A stretch of DNA of 64,000 nucleotides from Augochlora pura (GCF_028453695.1 NC_135781.1:14197640-14261639); one strand, 5' to 3'. Positions 22,878 through 35,430 are shown, counted from the stretch's first letter. The notes: a model not told the origin generated them from the letters alone. Numbers and translations are program-made.

Positions 22878-23492
22878 TCAACACGTTTACGACCACGAGT
22901 AACACATCGTATGACACAACGATTTCTTTGCACAGCCCTGCGTCACACGTGTGTGACGTTAGTTATAGTTGTTACGATGAGATGAACCGATGAAGTTTAC
23001 ACTGGTACATCGTCTTCCCTTTCTGAATACGGTGCATAAAATATTTCATTTCGGCTATTACTATTTTTTGTACGGTCTTTTAAAATAAAATAACTTTTCT
23101 GTAATCAAACTAAACGATTTATTTGTTTTTAATAAATGTTCGCAAAAATTGCAATACGAAATGGTCAGAATGCTTATCGATTTCAAGACCAAGAAAATGT
23201 ATTGTTTAAATAATCACTATATGCTCCGATGAAAAGTTGAGAAAATGTAATTTTATATTTTCTTTTCTCCATTTTATCTAATTACTATAGCCCAGTGAAA
23301 AAAATCATTCTAATATTTGAAAAAGAACTAATTTAACTTGAATGGCCCAATTTTAAAAAAGTTATTCCCTTTTAGAAGGTGTCAACGATATATTTGTCCA
23401 TGGCTATATCCGTGCACGTGGTGTGAGTAACATATTAAAAATGATTGCAAGAACGGCACAGTGCACAGTGAGAATGATCGTAAACGTGTTAG
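22878..23492. mobile_element. 615-bp TTAA-type element with outer TIRs and subterminal repeats (family S copy 2)
   Basis: The outer ends read inward are TCAACACGTTTACGACCA (left, from 22878) and CTAACACGTTTACGATCA (right, to 23492). They match over CACGTTTACGAyCA and are bordered by decayed TTAA sites. Inside, the family S arms form a second, longer inverted pair at 23067-23117 and 23341-23390 (cores AATAACTTTT and AAAAGTTATT). A hairpin CGTCACAC-GT-GTGTGACG lies at 22941-22958. No transposase is encoded. This is the most complete copy of the family and suggests that the arms are subterminal parts of a TTAA-inserting element. Confidence 0.68.
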
Positions 23493-24344
23493 TCACTACC
23501 ATGAGCAAACCGCACGATCAGCTAAAATTGAACTCAAACAAAACATTTTCCGAAACTTGCAAAGTGTTTGCAAAAAATGTTGTGCACATCTCAATAACCA
23601 AATTGGAAAAGAAACGTAACCTATGGCCCGCGCTGAGGAATTTTGACCAAGAATAGTCGCGGAGTGTTTGAACCGTGAAAATCGCGCGGATCAAAAGCGT
23701 TCCGCTTCGCTCGCGAGATTCGGCTCGCGGCTCGCCGCCGGCGCGTTCGAGGCGAAAGTCTATTTCAGTGCGATCTCTTGAAATCCGGCACGCACACCTT
23801 CGGCAGCAGTCATTTCCTTCGTGCCCGGTATAAGTAAAATCACATCCGGCGCGCGACTCGCTTCACGGTTCAAAGACGACCGATAACGAACGTTATCGAG
23901 CGACACGTAACGTAAATATTTATACACCCATCAGCGTTTTCCTTCCGTCCATTCAATTTTCCACGGTTGCTTATTTTTCGGCTAATTCCCGCGCACCTGG
24001 TATTTCTTTTTGCGGCGGCGTCGGATTAATATGAGATACAATCGCCCCGGGAAGTAATTTAACGCTTCCGTAAAACTGTTCTCAAAAATTAACGCAAAGG
24101 AACAATTACGGTTTTAATGGGAACGACGGACGCCGGGGGATTTATTATCTGAGGCAACGAATACAAATTCCCGATATCCAATAAAGAAAAGATGCAATAT
24201 TCTCGCAGGGACGTTAACTTTTGCGAACGAGGTGCTTCGCTGCATTCTGCATCGTGAGCAGCACTTTTTTAGGACATTTTTATAGTGAAATATCTTGGTA
24301 GGAATTCCGTGTCGTATTCTCTATTGTCAGCGTCGGTTTAATAG
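23493..24344. other. Non-coding stretch, CpG-rich 23670-24010
   Basis: GC- and CpG-rich DNA in the first half, mixed afterwards. No gene is recognised. Confidence 0.5.
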
Positions 24345-24590
24345 TTGACCCGTTGCACTCGAATGGTGACTCTGAGCCACCACTAAAATTTTTCTATCAC
24401 TATCCAAAATAATTTTTATACTAACAAAGTAAAGGTTTAAAAAATTGTTAAAATTGGAACCATTGGTATGAGTCACAATAATCAATTTTATATGCATAAA
24501 ATACACTCTGTCACGTAATATGTAAATACTATAAGCCATGAAAATTATTTTTGGTTTACAGTTCAAATGGCTTCGAGTGTAAAGGGTTAT
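24345..24590. mobile_element. Degraded TTAA-type MITE (GTTGCACTCGAATGG ends)
   Basis: The left end read inward is TTGACCCGTTGCACTCGAA. The right end read inward is ATAACCCTTTACACTCGAAG. They agree at most positions, with both TTAA sites mutated (TTGA, TTAT). An imperfect palindrome, TGGTGACTCTGAGCCACCA, at 24364-24382 lies just inside the left end. The 246-bp body is AT-rich and non-coding. Confidence 0.68.
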
Positions 24591-26382
24591 GTATTCTATG
24601 CTAAAACAGTTATCGAAACGAACGACTCTAGCTTTAAATGATGCTGTCACACGCTCACAAAGTAATTGCATTTTTTAAATGTAAAATTTAGTTTCGTTAA
24701 TTAGAATCAATATGCAGAAATGTAATGTTAAATTTTCATTTTTATTTTTTTCCATTGGACATTCTATGTAAAAGAAAAAGTGCTGCAATATTGTTAATAA
24801 TCGTCTTCTATTCTGTATTTGATCGACATTTTACGAATTCATTCATAAATATGATGATGCAGTAGCAGAAATGTTTACAGCAATATTTCTATTAGTTACT
24901 ACACTTTGCAGGCTCGATCAACGTGATATCAACTCATTCATAAATATCGTGAACGGAAGATGAGGAAATAGTTGACAACAGAAACAATAATGTACACAGC
25001 AGCCGGAGGAATCACTGAAGATAGTAATATAGGTCAAGCTCGTGACACAATCTCGATCAACCTCTCTGTATAGGAAGTCTGCTGATACCAAAGCCATGAA
25101 ACACATTCATAAAGTCCGTATCTTGAACTATGTGGCGTTAGTGGGAGAAGCAGGTTAGGATGCGTCTCGTAAATCAGAAAAGTTCCATTAGTCAGCTGAG
25201 ATAATTTTTTCTCCTCGGGGTAGGATGAGTGGAAAATTCATTCTGTTTCAATACTATTTATTAAAACGTCTTTAGGTAGCTTCTATTATGGTTATACATA
25301 TGTACATGTACAGAAAAAAGGGCTATGCAAGATTTGTTTTCCAACGTTTATCAATTTTAATTATTTACTTTGACTGAACAAAATATTCGGACAGATGAAT
25401 GAAATTATAATTGATTAATTGAAGCTAACACACCAAATTGGGCCGAGAAGATGTCGCACTAAATTCTGTGGTTTAATAATCATTAAATAATAGATAATTA
25501 AATATCTTCAAAAGAAAACGTTAATTTAAACAATCAATCGAATAACTTGTAAAGCAAAGTGAGAAACCTTGAACCAAATTAATGGATTGGAGATATATTT
25601 TGTACCAGTTTACATGTAAAAAAATAAGTTAAGAAGGATATTCTTTATTAAATATATCACATTTCATAAATATTTTACATTATATATAAACGTGTTGTAT
25701 TTAAAAAAATATATGAAGACCATTTGACGAGCCATTTTATACAGCCATTAAGTCCGTTTAATTGGTTAAAGACAAATAATGCTACTATAAACTGGTATAA
25801 AACAAATGTCTTGTAAATATTTACTTTTATGAAAAACTTGCTAATTTTGCTTCTCTAAATAAACCCTTTTACTGGAATTTCTAAGGAAAAATGTAAAAAG
25901 TCAAGGCTACATTCGGAAAGAGAAGAGTACTTTGTGCATCGACCCAACAGATTAACGAACGTCGGTAGCGCAGGAGCGTTGGGTGTACAGTAATAATTTC
26001 ATTCCGTACGGTCGCGCGACGAAAAACTTATTCAACAAAACGTTTTCTATCTATCGCCGGGGTCGGGCGTTATCTGTTACAAGAGGGACGAAGAATAAAG
26101 GGAGCACAACGATGCAAGTGTATCGTGACAACGGTTCGGCCGATAAGGCGAGCGGTGCGGCGCGGCGCGACGCTCGCCGCTTACGAGATTCTTGAGCATA
26201 CGTGCATTCCGTATTGGCACAACGCGAGCCTTGTTCGAGTCCCGCGGCACGGCAGAATGAGATGCACCCGGATAAGAGTGTTCATCAGCCGTGCGAATGA
26301 CTGGCTCGCCGCATGCATATTCAGAGCTCCGCGAATTCCATCGTTCGGACAAGATACGCGGCGTCACGCGGAAACCTGTGCA
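24591..26382. other. Non-coding stretch
   Basis: AT-rich to about 25930, then CpG-dense. Frames open on both strands at 26077-26544 are arginine-rich readings of GC-rich DNA. No gene is supported. Confidence 0.5.
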
Positions 26383-26427
26383 CTCGTGCACGTGTGTGCC
26401 CGTGCGCCCGTGCGCGCGCGCGCGCGA
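26383..26427. repeat. Alternating purine-pyrimidine tract (GTGC/CG repeats)
   Basis: GTGCACGTGTGTGCCCGTGC followed by CCGTGC and an uninterrupted CG run of eight dinucleotides. Such sequence can adopt Z-DNA; whether it does here is unknown. Confidence 0.8.
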
Positions 26428-29400
26428 CCGCCGCGGCAACGTGAATCCGATGCCGGGGTGACTTCTCGAAATCTGACAATTTACGGATGTGGGTCAGCGG
26501 CGTGGAGTTATTATGTTCCCCCGGGGTCTGGGGCTCGAGATTGACGGCAAGAGAGCACGGGAGAACGCGCAACGGGCACGCGCGGGATCAGATTGAAGGG
26601 TTCCAGACGTTTCAATGGCCCCCATGCAAACGCGACACTTGTGCGCGGCATTGAGAATTTTCTAATTAACGTGAATGCGCGGTCTTCGAGTAACAGACGG
26701 CGAATTAACGGGAATTATGCATCCGTATTTACCGCCCGGAAGGAGATTAATGAGACACGTGCGTCGCCGAGTGGACACTGATACCGTTCTCTGACGCCGT
26801 AATTGGGAACTTTCTGTTACGTCTAGTTCCGTGGAAGTGATGCTTCTAATTGCTCGGAATGTTCCCGAGGTAATTCTTTTCTTTGCGAAAAATGGCGCTG
26901 TTGCTTCCCCGTACATTGCAAGCTCGTGTACCGCATGGAGCTGAGTCATGAGGTAGTGGGAGTCGGGTACTGATGAAAGACCTTAATAATATCAAAAGTG
27001 TGCGATATATCCAGATCGTTTGTTACGTATTCCATGAAATTACGTGGCTACAAATTCCAAAATATGATTTGTAATTCCAGTGTTGCCAATATGTCGGCAT
27101 TCGTTCGCATAGGATTAAAGGACAGCTGTCAAAGTTGGATATTATTCGGTTTCGCGATTTCGCGTGTTCTTCGTTCTCGATTCTCGTGAATTACAGAATT
27201 GGAAACGCATTTGGAAAAGGAGTCATGAATATCTAAAATTTAAATATTTAAAAATGGCGCTTTATTAAAAGAAGTTACAATCAGTCTCGGATTTTACCGC
27301 TAAATGTGTGATTGCGTCATAGACGAGGCAATAATTTCGCAAGTCTCGTTTCATCGAAGGAAACTGCACGCGTCTCTGCGGCAGTACAAAAGAACTCTAA
27401 AACTATTGTGATGCAAATTTCCTATCGCGGTGCGAGCGTGACCCGAATAATTCTCGGTTGTTAGTTTTTGTTCGATTACGTTGTAGCAAAGAAGAAGAGT
27501 TATTTCGCGAGGTGAAATGCAAAATCGTTTTCTCCGCAACCAGTAAAACAATAAACGCCGTTCATTCGGTCTTTTATCCGCGCGTCCCATATCGCGTTGC
27601 GATAAAACCAAAATTAATAGCATCGTAATATCGACCATTTAAATTGCAAAATTGTACTACGACAGAATAAAGAGGCGAAACGTTTTTTTCTTCGAGTACC
27701 GTTCGAGCTGATACAACTTGAACGTAACTGACAATCGATTACATTCGTGCAACACTGAGGTAGATCCCCGTCGATATTACAGCGATATTGGTAAGCGGTT
27801 GATGTCTATTTGCTGACACAAAATTAACGCTTGACGAGCGACATAGGAAAGTGAAAGATGTTGACGGCGGAAACTGCAGTTCAATAGATACGATAGCGAA
27901 TTAATTCGGCACGCGATACTAGAAATTCTAATTTTGTAATGTTTGAAAATTGCGGAAAAGCAGGGAACATTCGTTACTTGTTCGAGAGTTGGCGAAAGCT
28001 GGATTTCAGAAATATGTAAATGAATTTGAAACTTTATGCACTTGTAATTTCACCGTGTGGACACTTTTTAAATATTAATGATCATAACTTCTTGCAAGTT
28101 AATAAGTAAGAAGGCTAGCACCGCTTATCGAACAACTGATTAAATGAAAATTAATATTTCTGTACGTTCTACATGATTTCATGTTACTGTATTTTATGTT
28201 TCCGGTTAATTAATGTTGATCAACTCATTGCATTCATTTTTATAGCGGCACACAAGTTAAGCCGGAGTACTGTTATAAAATATTACTTTGCGAATGAGCA
28301 CGTAAAATGCCAGGTATGTACATAAATATGCAGTGTGCATATCCTGTTTAGACCATTTCTTTAACATAATTCTCGTGCCGCTAAAAATAGCCTCGCGTGC
28401 CAATAGTGTGTCAAAGAAGTCTGTGCATATTTTTTGTGGAATATGAACAAAATAAAGAAAATACTCTTATAAACCGCTAACTTTCGCGTAATATCGTTAA
28501 AATGTCGCAACGAACGAAACCTGATTCTTATTGTAATCTGATTGCTAACAAAGGTGTAATACACATAGATATTTTGGGCGTTAAAAGATAGCGCGCGCAC
28601 AGGTTTATAGAATAATTTAGTCCCAGCGTGTATCAAGAACTGATAAAACAGACTCATTAGGGTGACTCGAATTTGTATCAAACCTTTGTCGGTCGCTCTC
28701 TCGCAACGTTCGCCGCGCTATCGCGTACGACTATCTTGAATACCTAATTATATTACAACGCGTAAATAACGCGATAAAAAAGCCGCACTACCCAGAACAA
28801 TTAGCGATTACGTGGTTGACCGATAAAGAAAAACGGGGTAAATAAGGGTGGAACAATATGTTCGCGCATCCAATAAAACCAACCCTTAAAAGTGATCAAC
28901 CACCGCCTATCCAATTACAACAAATTCCAGTGATTAGCGGACTCCGCCAAACATGAGACTGCGAACGGAAGAAGGAGATGAAAGAGGAAAAACGAGGAAA
29001 AATAATGGAGGCTTGCAGAACGGAAAAACGTGACGGTGGAAACGCAAACCCAAACGATGACACAAGAGTCATTGACCTCCCTTTATGTTAACAAATACTG
29101 CCGGCGCTAACAAGCGAGCTGTCGCGAAGAGGCCTGCAAGCAGTCACCTATGCCGCTGGAAATAAATTAGACGCCCCTTTCGACCTAGTTGCGTAATTAA
29201 GGCCCCCTTTAGCGGCTTTCGGATGAACGAGGAAGCTGCGAAGAGGGACAAGGACGGCATGGCACGAGTCAGCTGACCGATCAAGTCCCTCTTTCTCCTT
29301 TTCTACCGCGGCTGCTCCCCCGCTGCTGCTGGCCGTCTTCTGCTGCCTATGCTGCCTCTGGTGCCGTAACCCTCCTCACCGACCGACAGCCTGCCATTTA

Positions 29401-29659
29401 GCTCTTTTTATTCAACTCTGCGGCGGAACCGTCGGCCCGAAAAGAAGCGCGGTCGAGCCTTTAGCGACCGTTCAACTTTTAAGGTTATCGCTCTTAGATA
29501 ACGTGACGTAACCGAATTAAAGATCGGCCCCGATCGAACATTCAGCGGCAGGAAGGGGACGCCGGACCCCCCGTGTACATTGTGTAACGAGATTTGACGG
29601 CGATACCACGTCCGATTCCAATGCCGCCGGATTAAGGACTCTCTCGACTTTGATGCTCC
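26428..29659. other. Long non-coding stretch
   Basis: Alternating CpG-rich (26430-26960, 27300-27620, 28680-29660) and AT-rich patches. A CTGCTGCTG/CCGCTGCTGCTGG-type patch lies at 29310-29365. Open frames at 27351-27638 and 29408-29819 on the minus strand are unrecognised. No RNA gene was seen. Confidence 0.5.
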
Positions 29660-30290
29660 CGTCAGAAGGCAATCTCCGCGAAGTTTTTCGACGAAACCTA
29701 TTGTGTTCTGCAATTTCAAGCTTCGCTCGTATATCGCTTAGCATTCGCGGAATGTTACTTTTCAAGCAGCGATGATCATTCTCAGCATAGTTACAGCGGT
29801 AGTGGCAACAGTATTTCAAAAGAATATTGAAATTTACTGATTAAAAAAGTCTGAAACATGGCGCAGTTATTAATCCAGATCCTAGGTATGTATCTGAATT
29901 TTTTCAAACAATGACAATGATAAATAAAAAGTTTAAAGAGAAAGTCGATCGATTGTGTTCTACAATTTAAAACTTGCCACGATAATTCGCTAACATTAAA
30001 GAAATATTAGTGAATATTTTCAAGGGACCATGAGGACTTTCAGTGAAGTTACTACAATAGTAATAGCATTCCTAAGGAATGTTAATTGGATACCATATCG
30101 TTCTCATTACGAGGCAATCTATGGGTAATCTTTTTAGAGGAAATGATCCAGTATCGGAATTTCAAACTTAACGCAATTATTAGTCAATATTCAAGTCATG
30201 TATTCGAGTTTGTTTAGAACAATGGTGATAATTTTCAAGGTTATAACAGTAGTAATTGGAGCGTTTGAAGAGAAAGATTCATTTACTAGT
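29660..30290. repeat. Degenerate tandem repeat, three copies
   Basis: Landmarks recur in order. A CAATTTCAAGCTT-like block is at 29711, 29962 and 30158. A following block of the type ATGATCATTCTCAGCATAGTTA with GTAGT..CA.TATT appears near 29770, 30030 and 30222. An AGGCAATCT block precedes copies 1 and 3, at about 29667 and 30112. Copy spacings are about 252 and 195 bp. The copies are well diverged, so this is an old duplication. Confidence 0.6.
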
Positions 30291-31984
30291 GAACATATTA
30301 GTTTGACGTCAGATCAAAAGACAGTCTGTCGGAATTTTTGAAAAAGAAATCGGTGAAAAATGTTTGTTTGGCCAATATATTCAAACTTTTTGGAGCCGCA
30401 AACAAGTTGCTGTCATTAGCAGTAGACTATGCATTTCGCGCCTTCAAACTGGCCTAAGCATGGTAAGCGTTCGACAGCGGGTCGCGCCGGGTCTCTAAAT
30501 CCCGTCGATCCGCAGCGATCCAAGACCGAGTAGAAGTCCGCGACATTTATCCTAGTTTATGTGCACCGAAAATTGAATTGGCCTCGTGACAACCGAACCG
30601 TGCGTTTTATGGGTTCACCGAGCCTGCGTTCCGAATCGTGTTCGATATCTCGGCACTGGTGGCCAAATTAAAATAAAATTCGACTGTCTAGCTAGCTAGC
30701 TCGCTCGCTCGTTCGCTCGTCCGCGCACGCAACAACTATCCTCCTCGCGTCCTCTCCGCGCGGCGCGTCATTAGCAGGCCGTTAATACGCAACTTAACGC
30801 TTACCCAACTCAACCCAGACCTACCTAACGGACTATTTATAGTATACTCTGCAGTACACCGTCGTACTAATTGGCGTTAGTTTAAGAGTGGCCACGGGAC
30901 GACGAAACCCTATGGCGAACCAGACCTCGCTTCATTCCAGCGGCTTATTATCACGATCTTCGGACGTAACACAGTAGTCCGGCTCGTTAACCACGTGCGA
31001 GTTATTTCTGCCATTTCTTGGAATAGGTGGAGTATATTTTCATGGAGAATGATCTATTCACTTGCTCCCGTTGACTTCGGCTCCGCCGGTTATCTAAACG
31101 ACGATCGAGCCACGCTCTCTCGTTAATGTCGCGTCTCTGGTCCTCCGCACCGCGTGCAATTAACACTTTGCCTACCGACTATTACTTAATGGTCCTACAA
31201 ACGTCCATTATTAGCTGCCGCAAATTCCCTAATAAATTCCTCGGTGGCAACGTCAACCTTCGCCGTGGATCGAACGAGGCGCTCGTACAATACACGCGAT
31301 GCCGCTTTGAACTGTACTGTTTGTTTCAATTGTTTCAATAAAGTCTGTCAAAATGAGTTATAAGCGATATTAAGATTGGTTAATTAATGTGAGTTATAAA
31401 TCGGGTTTCTCAAGTCGAACACATGACAAATTCGGTGAAAGTTATTAACGCAAGCTTTACTTTAATCTATTGCCTTGTGCTTAAACTATGGTTGAACTAT
31501 GGTAATTGAGCTGCAATGAACCACGTGAAAGTCACTACGAGACATAGACAGGATATAGAATAAGAGTTGTACGGTAAGAAAAATATTGGCTTTTGATATT
31601 AAACGTTTACCAAACACGACTATAAAGTTTCAAGGTCATTTTTTATGTATCACATTGACCTGCTAAAGAGAAAAGAATTGGTTTTCTGGTTCCGACGGTG
31701 GAATATGCTCTTAAAAACAAAGATCGGCAGCACACAGTGTCAGGAGCAGCCGCAAACGAGGAAAGTGGTCCTAAAACTCGCCCCGGTATCGGATCGTCGA
31801 GCAGGATCACACTAAAAGCGTTCTCCGTGCAACACTTCCGGTTACAGCTGGCGGAGCGCTAGAAGAGGCCGCACGTCGACGAAAATTTCCGCGATTCGGG
31901 ATCGCTCGTTAACGTCGCTACATCCTAAAAGACACGCCGACAAATTTTCACCGTTCCTCCGTTCCCGTTCATCGTGCTCGCTCC
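30291..31984. other. Non-coding stretch with a tetranucleotide run
   Basis: A CTAG/CTCG tetranucleotide array lies at 30685-30722. TTAACACTTTGCCTACCG at 31160 resembles a TTAA-type transposon end, but no partner was found. CpG-rich DNA lies at 30470-31130, with no supported gene. Confidence 0.5.
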
Positions 31985-31992
31985 ATCTCTCT

Positions 31993-32034
<42 letters not shown>

Positions 32035-32201
32035 GTGTGTGTGTACCCGCACGCCCATTAAAACGGCCGGTTGCAATTACGTTTAAAAATAGCAAGAGAG
32101 TCGAGGAGAGTCTCTTGCGCTCGATTGCATCAGACGCGAAGACGAGACCACGACGGCGACGACGGCGACGACGGCAACGACGACGACTACGACGACGATG
32201 G
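31985..32201. repeat. (CT)n-(GT)n compound microsatellite and (GAC)n array
   Basis: CT repeats at 31985-32028 pass directly into GT repeats at 32029-32044. GACGGC/GACGAC trinucleotides fill 32151-32201. These produce serine, arginine or aspartate strings in the frames across them. Confidence 0.92.
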
Positions 32202-33504
32202 TACGAACGTCTACAAAGTCGGAAAAACGTCAGAAACTTCTGTTTGCTCGCGATTATGTTTGTCCTGCCGCCAAGGCTCGTAAAAGTCTTGACCGTAGCT
32301 CGTCGGTCTCGATTCAAGACCCTCCCAGTTTATTATTTTTTTATCCTTTGAGCGGCCGAGCGGATCTCACAGCAAAGCCGACGGCTTAAAAGCGTCTGTC
32401 GACTCACCCGGCTGACATTTATAAATTTTGAACCACAAGGAATCTTAGAAACTGTAAAACGCAGAATACCGTTGATCTTATACGTGGTTTTCTGTTCTCG
32501 TCTGTTTTTAATACCCGCGGAGCTGTTCGGTTTTGAAACAGTGAAATACTGTGTGCGTTAGAACGGGGACAGTAACGTTTGACTAGGAAGTGCCTCGAGC
32601 TGCCACGCGCGGAAAATATTCGCACGTGTTCAACAAAGGAGCTGTCGTGTCTACGTTATTATTTCCGACACGAGTGTCAAAGAACGGGTATCTGACGGGA
32701 GGCTTTAAATCACAGCAAAAAGAATTTAATACGCGTCCGAGCCGGCTATAAATTACCGGTAACAAGAACTCGCGGGAACAATACGGAGCTGCCCGAGAAT
32801 ACATTGGGAAGTAATTTGATTCGGTCGCGGCTGTCGCATGTACTCGTTTTTCGTTGTGGGGCCGCAATATCGTCGTCAACAGACGCGGGAAGCGATGAAA
32901 GTTAGGTGTAAACTGATGCACGTTTGTAAGCACTGACCGTCGTACCACAATGTTTCGACAATACCTGGAACCGTACCAAACTCCCAAGCAGCAATTTGAA
33001 TGACTTGGAATTTCAAGACGCCTCGCCGGTCTTTAATGACCACGTGTATTCTCGCAACGCCGGGTACGTTATGGTGCGGCGCTGCCGTTCCCGCCGACGG
33101 CTGAAAAAAGGTATAATCGAAACTCGAGAAAATTCCGGATAATGAAATCGCCTCGATCGTCCGGCAATTTCCTTGTCGATCGGTAATTAGCAACTATAAT
33201 AAAACGCGTAAAATTGCCGATGACAGTCGAGGAAGGAAGTAATCGAGCTTTCAGCCACTCAATTCCCCGGTGAATCGAAACTCTCCAACGCGGACCGCAG
33301 TAATTCCGATCTAAAAAGGTCCGATGGTTTCCAGCGGGCTCGAAATCGCGTCAGATTGAAGAGTCATCGGTGTCGGAAACCAACCCTCTCGAAAACACTA
33401 CAAACTATTCCCACGTAACCGCGAGAGTATCAAGAAACATAACAATTTGGGAAATCGATGCGTGATACATTATTGGATCGTCATTCTTTAGCAAGAAGTT
33501 CCTA
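32202..33504. other. Non-coding stretch
   Basis: Mostly GC-moderate to CpG-rich. Minus-strand frames at 32583-33193 are unrecognised. No gene is supported. Confidence 0.5.
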
Positions 33505-33755
33505 TTAACCCCTTGCACTATAATAACGACCCAGACTCGTGATGAACATTCCATGTATGATGTACTAAATATGAATAGTATTAATTTCATTTAAATCGAA
33601 ATCAAATTGAATTTTTCTATTATCAAAGTCTAGGAACAGAAGTAAATAAAGACGATACAAGAAATAAAAATTAACTGATCCTATTAAGGAAAATATTAAG
33701 AACAAATAAGTGCCACTCAACGCAACGTAAAGAGAGTCGTAGTGCAAGGGGTTAA
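33505..33755. mobile_element. TTAA-flanked MITE with perfect 16-bp ends (TTAACCCCTTGCACTA)
   Basis: A 251-bp element including both TTAA sites (33505-33508 and 33752-33755). Both ends read inward TTAACCCCTTGCACTA without mismatch, indicating a relatively young copy. The interior is AT-rich and non-coding. Its right TTAA is also the boundary of the next element. A 17-bp interior string at 33534-33550 (GACTCGTGATGAACATT) recurs at 40172-40188. The CCC start and TTAA target fit piggyBac-type elements. Confidence 0.88.
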
Positions 33756-33986
33756 CCTCTTCTGGGATGAATTTTTATAGTAGGGAATAATCTATTCAAC
33801 CGCTTCCTTTTTTTTTATCATCCATCTCATTTCATTCGTTGAGGTTTTGTTAGTATTGCTGAGGGATTCTGTAGTGAATAGTTTTTCAACTGCTTTCAAC
33901 TTTCTCTTATTCTTTACACTTAGAATAATCATAATTTTAAGAAAGCTCAACGTACGCAGGCGTGGCAATATCCCTGAAGAGGTTAA
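33752..33986 (-). mobile_element. TTAA-flanked MITE, family A copy 2
   Basis: A 235-bp element including both TTAA sites (33752-33755 and 33983-33986). The ends read inward TTAACCTCTTCTGGGAT and TTAACCTCTTCAGGGAT (16 of 17 identical). Its reverse complement aligns along its whole length with 1212-1439. The left TTAA is shared with the preceding, unrelated MITE. The interior has no meaningful frame. Confidence 0.85.
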
Positions 33987-34412
33987 ACAGCGCCAAAATT
34001 CTTATGAACTTTTCAAGAATACATTTTGCTGTGTTTCGTACAGCAATGTTGTGTCAGAAAGTTAATTTTGTATTATATATATCTTTCCCCATTTGTTATT
34101 ACATCTCTACTGACTTCAAATTTAACAAATACAGACAACAAATGAAAATAATACTGAAAATAAACATCATTCGATATAACTTGGATGTGATTATAGTGTA
34201 CGACACTTTCGCAGAGGAAGAAATATTATGATCATAAGTATTTTGAAATGGTTAAACAGTTCTAATTCTTGACAAATAAGAGTTTCCATTCGACTACCTT
34301 TAATTATTAAGATAATTTTACTTTTAAATAAAATGCAAACCTAAATCGATAGGAATATTAAAAAATATTATTATCTTTAAACAAATTGTGGTGAACTTGT
34401 TTCTTTCTTAAA
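33987..34412. other. AT-rich non-coding stretch
   Basis: No gene or repeat is supported. Confidence 0.5.
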
Positions 34413-34440
34413 TAAAATTGTAAAACACTTTACAATTTTA
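34413..34440. repeat. Perfect 12-bp hairpin
   Basis: Arms TAAAATTGTAAA (34413-34424) and TTTACAATTTTA (34429-34440) flank a 4-base ACAC loop. Its function is unknown; AT-rich hairpins of this size can also be MITE remnants. Confidence 0.85.
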
Positions 34441-35385
34441 ACGGAAGTTTATTTAACTAAAAATAAATAAAATGAATGAATTTTTATTCAGTTTCATTCA
34501 ACAGGTTAACTGTTTAGAACAAGGGAAAATTTTGCGGAATAGAACGAATATCTGAGGGAGAAATAGAGCATCCTCCAGCACTTGTTCCACCCAACTAAAA
34601 TGGAGATCTATATTACGTATATCGGTTATTACTAAATTTCTGCCACGGAATTCTAATTAATAGTAAAATTTGATAGCAATGAAACAGTTCGTTCATCGCG
34701 GTAACCTTTAGGGGATTAAATAAACCATTTGTGAATACTAACATTTAATAGGTACGCTCCTATGAAGAATCGAACAACAGGAAACTCGAGCTAGTTATCT
34801 CGACCTTTTTCTTTCGATAAGAATAAAGAATTGTGATTAACAGCTCATGTTTGTTTAGCCGGATCGCGTGAAATCGAGTCGCCAGTTTCTTCGTTATTTA
34901 TCGCACGAGATTATCAATTGCGTTGCATAAAATGCGGCGTTTCGTATGTCGGGTTTTCTCCGTCATTTGTTACTCGTGATGATCGATTACGGCAAATAAA
35001 ACGTCGAAAAAAAACGCCCCTGAAGTCACGGTCTTAAAGTACCGCCGCGCGTAATCTCCGCGGGACGGTAAACAAAGTGCAAAACGCAAAGCGCAGAGGC
35101 CGGAGAGGAGAAAAATCATGGCACCGCTTGGATATTCTTGCGGGTTTCTAGCACGTGCTCGCGTTAAACTGTGACGCGTGCATATGGAATCGCGCGCACG
35201 GCCACCCTGCGCGATAATATCGCGTACGGTGAGATTACGCCTCGGGCTCGCGATAAGTCTGGATACGCAAATAACTGTTGGCTGAAAAATTATAATTGCG
35301 GGGAAGCGTGACTGCACCAGGCGGCTTAAATGGCGCGTCAAAGACCGTCGCAAACCGTCCGGCGGTATTCGTGTTTTCCGTCATC
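34441..35385. other. Non-coding stretch
   Basis: AT-rich to about 34850, then CpG-rich. A 127-codon minus frame at 34970-35353 is unrecognised. Confidence 0.5.
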
Positions 35386-35392
35386 GAGTGAG

Positions 35393-35430
<38 letters not shown>

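Noticed and set aside
26215..26270. tRNA-like B-box (TTGTTCGAGTCC)
   Set aside because: There is no A-box at the right distance and no cloverleaf arms, so it is not a tRNA gene.
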